A stretch of 64,000 nucleotides of DNA from Trichoplusia ni (lineage: Eukaryota > Arthropoda > Insecta > Lepidoptera > Noctuidae). Shown piece after piece: positions 12,001 to 23,900 of this stretch (position 1 is the first letter of the stretch; each line of letters starts with the position of its first letter). The position numbers were made by a program, and so were the translations under genes. The stretch lies in NCBI RefSeq assembly GCF_003590095.1, contig NC_039490.1:2931834-2995833 (forward strand), given 5' to 3'. The notes under the pieces are model-generated. The model made no database searches and was not told where the DNA came from. It saw only the letters and a list, made by a program, of their open reading frames with translations.

Positions 12001-13143
12001 CATAATCCAAACCAGTTTCTACACTTAAACAATACATTCGCGCCAAGAAAAATGTTAAGCAGGTATGAATGAGAAGAGAAAAACAATATTTCAGTATCAA
12101 AAAAAAAAACAATATTTCAGTATAAATTTTTATTTTATATCAAACTAAAAAAATCTCAAATATTGAGAGGAACCAAATAATCGTGAATGTTTTTTTTTAA
12201 TTTATGAAACGAAGGGTTAAAAAAATCAGGTTCCAGACACAAAAGCCAAAATGACTACTCCTGTTGGTCATAAGGCTGTATGTTATTAATCGAGATGGAC
12301 AGACTTTCAGTGACATTTAAAAAATGACATGTCTTCGTTGTTTTGAAAACACTTTTCTTCTCTCAAAACTTTGTTGCGTGACAATCAATGTCTTGAGAAT
12401 TTGCTTTTCCTTAGCATATTTTTATAGAACTTTCAGTCTCGAGACCCAATCACAAGAAACTTTCTTATCCTGTCTATGCGGGATGGATAGAATAAATAAA
12501 AAAAGGAAGCAATTTATCTACACCATTTAATAAACACTCATAACCAGCAATTATTAAAATGAACACGTCTATCGCAGATGCGTTTAATTAAATTTTATAA
12601 AAATAATTCAACTTAACTAAATCTTAGTACTTTAACAACTGTTTAATGGTTTATACAATCACTTGGCTTTTTCTTGGTCTTTTTTAACGATAACTCTTTA
12701 CTAAACACATTTCAATCAACGAAAACAGTTTATAACTAACATTTAAATCATGTTTATCTATTTGTACATTTAGAACTGTTTATATGGCGACCACAGTCAT
12801 ATCTTGATAAACGATGAATTAAACTAATTCCGTACTTAAAATTACATAAAGAATACAAAACCATTTTGGGCACAATGTCTTTAAAATGTTAGATACAGCC
12901 TTTAATACTAGAAACACTATTACTGTTACATTACTTCTTACCATTGGAAATACTTTTAAAATTATCAGATAAACACAAAATCCAGTTACAGTCGCTCAGA
13001 GAATCCGTGAGCGATCCCGTGACACAATAGTAATAATAAATCTAAACAATTAACTGTTTTACACACTAAGCCTTATAATAAAACAAAATAATAATAATTT
13101 AAACCACATTACAAATAAGTAACTTGATACAGAAAAATCCAAA
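9050..13143. other. AT-rich DNA 3' of gene A, no gene recognised
   Basis: This is about 4 kb of low-complexity AT-rich sequence with only short unsupported ORFs. It must contain the 3' UTR of gene A next to 13144, but no single polyadenylation signal stands out. A GC-richer patch at about 9480-9740 looks like an old repeat fragment. Confidence 0.5.
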
Positions 13144-14991
13144 CTAAATAGACATATAATTTTCAGGAAGTACATAAGCATTGTAAAGGACTTTCTGCAT
13201 ACCATAGCTGAAGATTCTTTGATATCCAAACGCTTTTTCAAAGCTGTCAATTGTACAGCAGTACGTGAAACCGTCATCGGTGTTGTACCAGTTTTCGTTT
13301 TGCATCCACTCAGTCAATCTGCAAATGTCGCGACACAGAACATGCCGCGAGGCCTCGTCTCGTGATAACCCAGGGATGTTAACTTGGATTATTGCAAGAG
13401 ATGCCGACGATGGTCGGTCTTGTACGATCTGAAAATTTGAATACTCAAATGTAGGAGATATTTTACTAGATTATATTCACTTTTCAATGATGGTCGAATT
13501 GTTATTCTTTGTATGCACAAGGTACGAACGGGTCCCTGTGCAAGTAAATACCAATTTGACTTTTTCCAATGTGTCCAGCAAATGTGGGACATTTATCAGC
13601 TGGTATTATTGTTGTTTTATTTAATCTCTCGTGGTACTAAGCTTATTTATTGTCTTAAAAAACCACAATTGCAGAGGACCTAACAGATGTCGCTCCTAGA
13701 GCACCGGTTTTTAACTCTTAAAACGAAACAAGTGGTAAAGTGGTATGAAATAAACACGATCTTACCTTCCATGCATATTGCCCAACAGGTTGTTTTCCTC
13801 CACGAGCATCATGAATACTGAAATTAGAAGCTGCACCTCTTGAACTCCTGGCCGGTGTAGCAGTTCCTGTCGTCACAGTAAGATCGCGACCAGCTGATTT
13901 TGCTAATTCCCTCACTCTATCTTCCACGTCATCCCAATTCTGAGAACAAGGAATAATACAATTTTGAATAGTATCAGTGGAAATATTCGGAAGGGTTTTC
14001 ATTAAACGATTATTTATTATTAAAAATCTTTGGGTTTACCAACGAACCATCGGTCGCTTCTGGATATCGCTACTAAAATAACCCAAATAAAACAGGCAGT
14101 TCATATGGCTGTCAAACTTGAAAAATTGCAGTCGGTTTTGACCGACTGCCTCTGCGAGGTATCAAATGGGATTTTGGCAATAGACCCAGAAGAAGATGGT
14201 GGGAAGAGCTCCATTTCTACTTTTCAACTTTCTAACTACTACCCATAGACATATTAAGTGGAGAGAGGCCTATGCATTTATATAGTTAATATAGTTAAAT
14301 AAAACAATATTTACCTTTGAATTACAAGTACTCCATTGAGGAATCACATTCAAATAGCTATAAGTAGCTGTAACTGGGACTCCTGGTGACAGATCACGTG
14401 GACTCACAAGCTGTCGTTTATTGAAGCAGCAAGAAGAACGCGAGGTAACATCTCTTCCAAAAGTTCTATCTATATCATTCGCTTGGTTTCTACAATCATA
14501 CATCCTATTAAAATCGTAGGGTAATAACTCGCTGTTGTACCATCGAGATTTCTGCGACGAATTTGCGAGATCCGAAGGTAGTGTCTGTTTTGTGAACACT
14601 GGAACATTGTTATCCTTGTCCAGGCAAACTTGGTATATCTCATGGAACTTTGATAAAAATTTAAAACCTATCTTGATATATTCCGTGTTACCAGGCAAAC
14701 ACGGTATACCTGTTCTTAATTCTTCTGGTTTCACCTCTTTTCTGCATTTGACGTCTTTGAGAGCGTAAACTTTGCCCCTGATTTTAAAATTTCCATCACC
14801 TTCGCAATGCGCCATTACCAGAGGTGTTGAGGCAAAGTTAGCAAACTTCGAAGGACAATTTAACACGACATATTTTCCATTAGGTATTGTCAGATATCCG
14901 TCAGTGACTTCAAACGTTGGTTTCTTTAGCAATGGCGATAGCAACAAGGGATGGTTACCAGTAAAATCTTTTTTGCTGTCCATGATACAAT
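13144..14991 (-). other. Gene A exons 23-25: dsRNase/NUC1-like domain lacking the catalytic RGH motif
   Basis: The last three exons encode about 380 residues that resemble insect dsRNases and the DNA/RNA non-specific endonuclease family. Visible family blocks are a Cys-rich N-terminal lobe, YQVCLDKDNNVPVFTK, YLNVIPQW, NWDDVEDRV, and a C-terminal DICRLTEWM plus GFTYCC. In active enzymes the motif before the NxxPQW block is Arg-Gly-His. Here the equivalent stretch reads FNKRQLVSPRDL, so Gly and His are replaced. The Asn and Glu expected to hold the metal (in CNSK-NWDDVE) are kept. Catalysis is therefore unlikely, while the fold and possibly metal or nucleic-acid binding may remain. The family assignment rests on motif recognition, not a profile search. 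Confidence 0.75.
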
Positions 14992-17900
14992 CTAGAACAA
15001 CAATTTAATATTATTCCAGTACGTAGAATTTTATGAAGATTATATTCTTAGGAAAGACTACCATATAACAGCTGATGGTTTACTTTGAAAAGTATCAAAT
15101 TAATGGCTAAAACTTGATCGATTTGGTATCAATCTTGAGCAATATGAATATATAGATACATTTTCGAGGTTAACAAAAACAATTTTTCTTAATTTAGTTT
15201 ACTGTAAAATTGTGGAAGTTTTACGAGACAAAATAAAATAATTCTCAAGAAAATTATCCCACAAGGATTCTAAATATGAATACTTAGAAAAATACCTTTA
15301 GATTTAATTTTGAAGGAGCGATTTATAGTTCCCAGTTCATTTGAGACTTCGCATTCGTAAATTCCTCTGCTAGCTATAGTCATCTCAAAATCATATACCA
15401 TATCAGATACACTCAGTACCTTGCCATTATGTTTCCATGTGACCTGCATTTATAAACAATTTACTGTATACTTTAACTAAAAGGTGAGAAATAACATTGT
15501 TGTAACAACAAAAACATACAACTGACTTTAAATTAAAACTACTGCGCCATTAATGATAAAATTTTAAAGTTAGAGTTAGCTTATTTTTGTGTTTGTACAG
15601 ATATACAGATGAATTGATAACATCTTGCTTTTCGAAGTCGGTTGATAAACGAAATTTTTTTTGCATCCAGATACATACCATTGGTCGTGGGTATCCGCTG
15701 GCTTCACATATAAGATTTGTGTAAGATCCTTCTGAAAATTCAATTTCCTCGTTTTCAATCGAACGGAACTCTGGTTTGTATCCAACTTGGACTTTGTAGT
15801 GCTTTGAGCGTGACCTTGAGAAGTCGCTAACTCGGCAACTGTAGAGCCCTTCGTCTCTGAGTGTTGGACTCTCTAACCTCAGTTCCCCCGTAGATCTTAA
15901 TACGTTATCCTAAAAAAATTATAACACAATATAATTTTATTATTTTTAAAAGAGTAACGCCAAGAGTTTTAACTATAATGATTTAAAAGTGCCTGGAAAG
16001 GAAGTCTATTTGAAATAAAACTTTTTGATTTTCATATTGGGCCTTGATAGTCACTCTTTTTGTTGTAATTTAATAATTATTATGCAAACAAAAATCAGCA
16101 ATCTGTATTATAAATAGAACATAATATTTGAAATTGTAAACAGTACTAATTTAGTTAGTATCTATTTAAATAAAAGTTACGTCTTAATAAACTAATTAGA
16201 TACCTTATACCATCGTAGTTGGTCTGTTTTCTTATGTGGTATATCACATGTAAGATCAGTCGACACACCGCCATGCAAATGTATTGTAGTAAACGGCCTT
16301 TCGAATTTCGGGTATTCTGGAAAGGAAAGATCATAGTTGCAATTTTTCTTGGACAAAATACAATTAGTGAAGGCCTGCTAGAAATAGGAATGAAGAATGT
16401 TTTGAAGAACTTTTCATAGTGTCTATATAATTATGGTGAGGGTTACCCCCAAGCATTGCCAATCATTGCAATTGCAAATTATTGTTACTGATGCTGTGAA
16501 TGTCCATGGGAAATAATGAATGTCACGGAACCAGGAACAAAATTAATGAGAAGGCGTAAATTGGAGGGATAGATAAATATATATTTTCTACTTTCCCACA
16601 CTGCCAGCGGAAGACAATAATATTTATTTCACAACAAAACCTTACAACCATCTTCACCTTAAACCTACTGAGCTAAACCTGGTGAAATCTATGAAACCCC
16701 ATGATAGCTAAATCACGTTAAATGAAAGAAGAATTAACTAAATAAGTTCATTCAGTCTAAATTTCTGAGGTAACAAACATCTATACTAACATATACAGCT
16801 GAAGAGTTTCTTAGTTTGAACGCGCTAATCTCAGGAAATACTGTTTCAAATTGAAAAAATATTTTTGTATTGAATAGACCATTCATCGAGGAAGGTTTTA
16901 GACTATATACCATCACGCTGCGACTAATAAGAGCAAAGATACAATGGAAAATGTGGAAAAAACAGAACAGGTATAAATCAATACTTATATCTTCTAACCA
17001 CGCGGACGAAGTCGCAGGCAACAGCTAGTTAAAATATAAATAAAGACGAATTGAGAACCTGCTGTGTGAAACTGTGAACATAGTTGCATCATAACGTATA
17101 CTTACCATTGACAACTACTTCGTACAACTCTGAATCTTTTCCAATGGAGTTTTCAGCCAAACAAACATAAGACCCCCGAGAACTATAGTCGATGTTTTTG
17201 ATTAATAAAGTTCCATCTTCTTCCATATCATACCATTCAGTACCTGAAATTAATAATTCCAAAATCAGTTATACGAAGAAGTAAAAACTGAGTCTTTATC
17301 AACATACATCATTATTGAAATTATAGGTAAGCCTACATTATAATTTGAGTGCAACCGAAAAATGGGATAGTCCGAGGTTACGAGGTAACAAAAAGAAAAT
17401 GAATTAAGAACCTCCAAGAACCTCCTCCTTGTTAAAGTTGGTTCAAAAGTAATGTCGTTTCATAATATTGTAGAGTTTCCTTTTTTCTTTCCTTTCCAGT
17501 TGACGAATATCACTTGACTAGAAATTACTTCGGCTCAGATTGGTCTATTACTTGTCCAGGATTGAAATGAAACTACTTTTACGGATTTTATCGCGGTCGA
17601 TTATATCGAAACCTTTGCAGGTATCATGGTCACGGGCAGACCTGCAAAGGTTACGAAACGTCGGGACTAAAATCTAAAATTAAACCGCGATAAAATCCGT
17701 AAAAGTAGTTTCATTTCAATGTCTAACATTCGCGTTAACCTAAGAAACCACTTTCCCAGGATATTTAAACAATAATAATGTTACATAGTACGAAATAGTT
17801 AAAAGCAGTACATTACCATAAGCAATACTAAGATCGTTCTTCTTCCAAATAATAGTGGGTTTTGGGCTTCCAGTAGCTTTGCATTGGATCCTTAATACTA

Positions 17901-20900
17901 AATCACCTTCAACGACTTCAAAGGTTTTATCCATGTACACGTTTTCAATAATGGGTGGAGCTAAAACATTATTTACAACATTATTGTCAATTTATTATTA
18001 ATGGACGATTTGACTTGGGAGATCAATAGTCATGTGGTATTGTTGAACTAGGATATCAGTGCTATAGTCATCTGATCAAAATTAATTTTAATCTATATTT
18101 TTGTCTCATATTACGTTTAAATAATATCCTTTTCAGGAACAAAAAAAGCACAACATAGACTTTTCTCAATAATAACAATAACATCTTATTTTTATGATTA
18201 AAGACTATAACGAGAAATGAATAAATACCGTTGACTGTAACTTCATAATGAATGCTTGCTGGTAAACCGAAGCCATTGTTTGCAACGCATGTATAAAATC
18301 CACGTTGATTTAGCTGAATATTTCGCAAATGTAAATCCGATCCAGATCCACCAGGAGGCCTGAAAAAGGTTATAACTTTAATAAAAGTCACTAATAAAAT
18401 TAAATATTTGAAAAACCAGCGACGGTTGAACTCTCACCGATTTTAAATAAAAATGTACACTCGAATTTTTTTTAAAGATATTTTAATTCAAAATAAACTA
18501 AGTTGAAATCACTCAAACCGTTCTGGAGCTATAATGCCACAGACAGACACGTCATCCTATTTTTACGACGAATATAAAAAATAAATTACTTGCATCATCT
18601 TCCAACATCGTTATTCATGCAAAACCACAGTTTCAGACCCAAAAAGTTCAGGAACAAGAAAATACTTACGTAACATCTTTTGGTGGTGATTTTGAATCTT
18701 CAGTATGCAAAGTCCAGGATACTTCAGGTCTTGGATGTCCATCCGCCCGGCAAGGCAGGACAACAGTTTGCCCAACCATAGTTTCAATTTTGTTAACTTT
18801 TGGAACTTCGATTGTAACAGGTACTAAAATGAACAAATTATAATAATAATTGTTAATATAATTTGTTTATAAATCATTTAGTTCAAAAAATAATCTAGGA
18901 AGCAAAGAATAGAGTATCTTAAAATTGAGGTAGATTCCAGCTTCTGATAGCTGAAAGCAAATTAAATTTATCAAAAAATATTTGTAAGGCTTACCATAAA
19001 TATTTACTGAAACAGTTTTATTTGTTCCCCCTAGTTTGTTAATTGCCTTGCAAATATAAGTCCCAGAGTCAGATGTCGTTGCACGAAATCTGAAAATGTA
19101 ATTAAAAATCATTATTAGCATTTTCTTCTCTATTTCTACTTATATATTAATAGTTGTGCTTGTAATTTTTTTAATAGAATTGTTGATTTGACTGCGTGCA
19201 TCTTCTCATTGTTTTTAACACATTTTATTACGGCTCTGCTCCTAATAACCAAAGCGTAATTGGAAACAAACTCTTCGGTTTTATAATATTTAATAGCATA
19301 GAATATTTCAGAGCCTACAATTCAATCAATCTGTCAATTCAGACTGCATTGATCACGGTTTCCCAAGTTGCGCCAATCGCATGTCTACAATTCAATATGG
19401 GAAAATCAAATGTGTTCATAGTACCATTACATTCGAACATACCTTAGTCCGTGAGCACTCATGGGATCTTGTTTGTCTTTGATTTGAACCCCATCCCTGT
19501 ACCACGTGACCTCAGGCGGCGGCGTGGCGTCGGCTTCACACGGAATAACAACTTCATCGCCATCTTTAGCTTTTATTACATCAACGTCATCGAATATTAT
19601 TGGTGGAACTAAAAATATAAGACAAACACTCGTTTAATTTATTTTTAAGGGTAAACTATGATACTAAATTCAATTTTTTTTACGTAAAAATCAATTCCCG
19701 CTTTCAACAGAATGATTCATAACAAATTTTCTTAATGTTAATAAAAAGACAAAGTATGCAAATATAATTATATCGTTACTATCATTGTAATACAAAAGCT
19801 CGATAGCTGGGTTGTATGAGAACAGAATATTAACTCAAACACAACATGTCAACCAGAAGCTTTGCTAACGTTAGATCGTCAGTCAACGATTTTAGCTTAT
19901 ACTTTATAGTTCCATTTCGGGAAATTTGAAATCGACTTCAAGAGTAGTTTTGGGAGTAACCCTGCAGGTTACATTAGTCTGGCCGCAAGCAAATGGCCCA
20001 GGTGTCGTTCGTGTTAATTTCCTATTCTCAGTTCCGGAAATAAAAAATTGTATAGTTAAACACGTACATTGAACTATTACATAAGTAGCCATACGGGCTG
20101 ATCCCGCCTCGTTCGTTGCTATACAATTATATTCGCCTCCGTGTTTCTTAGCGATATTTTTAATCTCAAGCTTTTCACTGGTTTCAGAAATATCTTCTTC
20201 TTTATTATCTTCATAATCACTGACATAATCGGAGGTGAAAAGCCACTTTATTGTTGGCTTTGGTTTTCCTCCAACGACCCTATAAAAAGTTTAGTTCTCA
20301 ATGAATAGATCTCGTTAACTGGTAAAACAGATGTCTATTTAATCCTTGCGTCGCGGCAGGTTTCACACATATTAAAGTGACGTGCTCAAAGACATACAGA
20401 CAAGGACAAGCATGCATAAATCACAAAAACTGTTCTAGGCGGGGATCATACTCGAGACACGTCGCATACGGTGGGTTTGTGGGACCTCAACCACTCGGCT
20501 ATCCGTACAGTCAGAGGCAACTGTGTGAATACAAATTTAAAAATATTACACAATCAGTTGGAATTCATCGCTATCCACTCTTCACCACTTCCCACAAACA
20601 CTCTCGTCCTCCTATACGGTCATTCTTTCTATTTCTCATTAGCTTGACCATAACACGCTTGCACTTACCTACAAAATATTTCCAGATCTTCACCTTCTTG
20701 GACTTCTATAAGCTCTTTGTAATCTTCAGCAATCGAGGGCTTTTCTGAAAATAATATTCTCATCATAAGTATATTGTATTCGATGGATATCTTTTCAGGC
20801 ACTTACTTGTATCTCATATAAACTTTGTTCTAGACTCAAATATTATGGAATCGATACGAATAAGCACTAGTTACACACAAAAGCAACTTGTACTCACCCA

Positions 20901-23900
20901 ATCCCGAAATAGTGACATTAGAAAAGAATATTTTTCTGTCTATCTCATTTCTTGCTTCACAAACATAATTGCCTGCATTATTAAGCTTCATGTGTTTTAT
21001 AATCAAAGTTGAATTATCACTGGACATCTCGATGTTATCATCAATTGTTACATCATCACCATCCTTTAACCAAGTTATGGTAGCTGGAGGTTTCGCATCT
21101 ACCTTGCATATAATACTGCCTTCTTCATTGTACTTGATGTTTATATCTAGAAAGAAAAGCAAGGTAAACTAAAACAGTTTCAAAACCCCCGGCAAAACCA
21201 AAACTGCACCCTAAACATTTAACCGAGAAAGCCCCACGATTCTGAAAGACACACAAATAGACACACACACATAGAGCTTGAATTTATAACTGCCCTCTTT
21301 GTGCGTCAAATACAGTTAATTTAAAACGTATGTGACTAACGCCTTTGCATATCGCTTAGCAAAGCAGTGACTACAGAATTTTGCGTATCTTAATAACTAA
21401 AGAAGTTCATTATTTAGACCATTCAAAATGCAGAAGTGTACATTGCTTTTAGGAATATTCTGTCAGAATTAAGCTATTCATCAAGACAGTGCAAAACTTG
21501 GAAATTTTTAGGTACATTAAAAACTTCTTGCACCAATAAAATCAAGTTTTGGGTCAGGTATCAAGGGCGTTTTAGTAAAAAAACTGCCGAAAGACTAACA
21601 AAATTAAATATCCATTGTGTTAACTATTCATCATTATTAATATAGTAACTAGCGTGCTGGTTGCCTAGGTGTCTGATAAGTTACCAGACGGTTACCAGTG
21701 GTAACTGTCTTGCAGACATTTCCTGTCGGACCTCTTTACCTGCCTTTTGACTCTCTCTTTTGGCCGAAGCTAGTTTAACACATTCCACGTTACCTGTTTT
21801 TGGAGCCTCCACAATCTTCAAATACGATTCCACTTCTATTTCTATAGAGCCAGTGTCTGATCCCAATCTGTTGGTTCCTTTACATTGATAGGTTTTACTT
21901 TCCGCGTTTTCGATTTTCAATATGCTGATATAATCATAAGGTACTTCCAACAAAAACATCTGGAAAAAAAATAAACCAGATAAATATAAATCTGTGACCG
22001 TTGTGCAAAATTGTCAGAGAAAGACGAAAGAGGTGTGAACGATATTGTCAGATAGGTATGCAAGGTTGAAGCGACCAGAAATTGCAAAAGATAGGTGTTT
22101 AGAAGGAGAAGGGGAACTACTTTGCCCAGAAGTAGTATCTTAAAGTAGCTATAATTTTTTTTAATCATATTTGACTTTCTAAAGACTTGCTATTTGCTGT
22201 TTTAACTTAACCTTGATAACAGATAAAGCGGTGATATAGTACAGACGGTCCAGGTCAAGTTCCAATAACATCATCTACTTGACATGAGAACTTTTGATTT
22301 TGATTTTATGATAAGCTACTTACCGAAGCAGGTAAACTGATTCCGGTGCCTTTTTCTTCCCAAGTGATATCAGGCTTAGGATACGCATGTACTTTACAAG
22401 TTATTACCATCGGTTCATTGTTTTTACTTTTAATTTTTGGACTTCCTTCAATAGTTATTTGTGGTGCTACATCTTTTATGGTTTCTAAAAAAAAAATGGA
22501 AGTTAATTTCAAGTAGACATTACTAATTATCTATTGCAATAACACCTAAAAATCTAAGATTTGAAATGCTGCTTTTGCCATGTTAATTTTTTACCTATTT
22601 TTATATTTTGGCGTTCTATCGGGGTTGGACTGTTTCGCTTTATTGAAGTTTTGCTTTTCTTGTCATAACCAGTGACCTGTAGATAGATATAAAAAAATAT
22701 ATATATTTCATTTCAGATCTTTAATTAATTTTATTTTCACTCATGTTTGAAATACTAAACTGACTAAAATGATCTTTTACTTACAGACACTCGGAACATA
22801 GTGTAAGGAGGCGTAAATGAGGGTGTCAAATATAAATTTTCTTTCTTATTTATAAGTTCCAAGGGCAGTTCTGCGATAACGTTATCACTCATATCAATAA
22901 TTTTTGCGGTTTGTAGCTCAGCTTGATCTCCGAATAGCTGGACTGACAAAAAAGCGTCTCCGTCTGAAAAAAACGTATTTATTTCTCAAAACGATTTCAA
23001 AACAAAATGAGGCACGTCGCAAAACTAAACGTTTTCGTGGCATATGTAAGATATGGATGCATTTTTAATTAATATGGAGCTAATTAAATCATCTACCTAT
23101 CTGGCCCACTTACCCAGTGACCTGGGAAACACGATACTCAGATCATTAAGCTAGTCAGATATTTAAGCTTCTGTTTACCCGTAACGATGGTCAAAGATGT
23201 ATAAGTAACAGCCTGGACACAATTTGACATGCCTTCAAAATATGAAGCAACTCGTTCTTACCTAGATGGTCACCCGTCTAAGGACCGTTCGTATCAAGTG
23301 TAACTAAAACCTGTGATTGATCAACTTGTTCAGTTGAATTTTCAATCGAATTTGTTGCTTAAGTATTTATAATATTATTTGTACCTGGTGGAGGTCTGGA
23401 GACGGTGTCTTTGATGGAAGAAGGGCGTAAAGTAGAGAAACCGAGATCGATGTTTATATTGATTTTTGCCGTGACCACTGCGTGTGTTGCGGACTTGCTT
23501 CCAACTTCTACTGCATGTTCACCAGGTTTTGCTTCAGTTACTTTCACAATCTGAAAACATTCATAATCAAGAATTATATCAAATGAGTTAAGGACTTAGA
23601 GTCTAAGTAGAGTTAAGACACTACACTAGTATACCCCAAGAGTGTTGGTATCTTTATTGATACAACAAATTTAACGTCTACTAAATGGAGTTTGCCTGCT
23701 TTTGTCAGACTTCAGTTTTAGATGGACAGAAAAAAACAATTACGAGAAGCTTCCAATTCCTACCGAATGATCGCAAACCCAAAGCTAACTTTAGCACAAG
23801 GCGAAGATGGTGGGATTGTGTACTTGGATTCATATTTATCAAATTGATCACTCAAGCGAAAGAAGAGCAGGGAGGCCTTTGCCCAGCAGTGGGATATTAC

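Larger units (their letters stand above)
15296..22484 (-). other. Gene A exons 9-22: eight immunoglobulin domains
   Basis: Eight I-set-like Ig domains follow one another. Each has a first Cys in a C-x-A/V strand, a core Trp about 12 residues later and a Y-x-C strand before the end. Examples are ITCKVHAYPKPDITW with TYQCKGTNRLGSD (Ig1), IICKVDAKPPATITW with NYVCEARNEI (Ig2), and IQCKATGSPKPTIIW with SYVCLAENSIG (Ig6). Ig2 lies in a single exon (20898-21146). Most others are split in two, and Ig7 and Ig8 share exon 21. This is the pattern expected of tandem Ig duplication in an adhesion or recognition protein. Confidence 0.85.
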
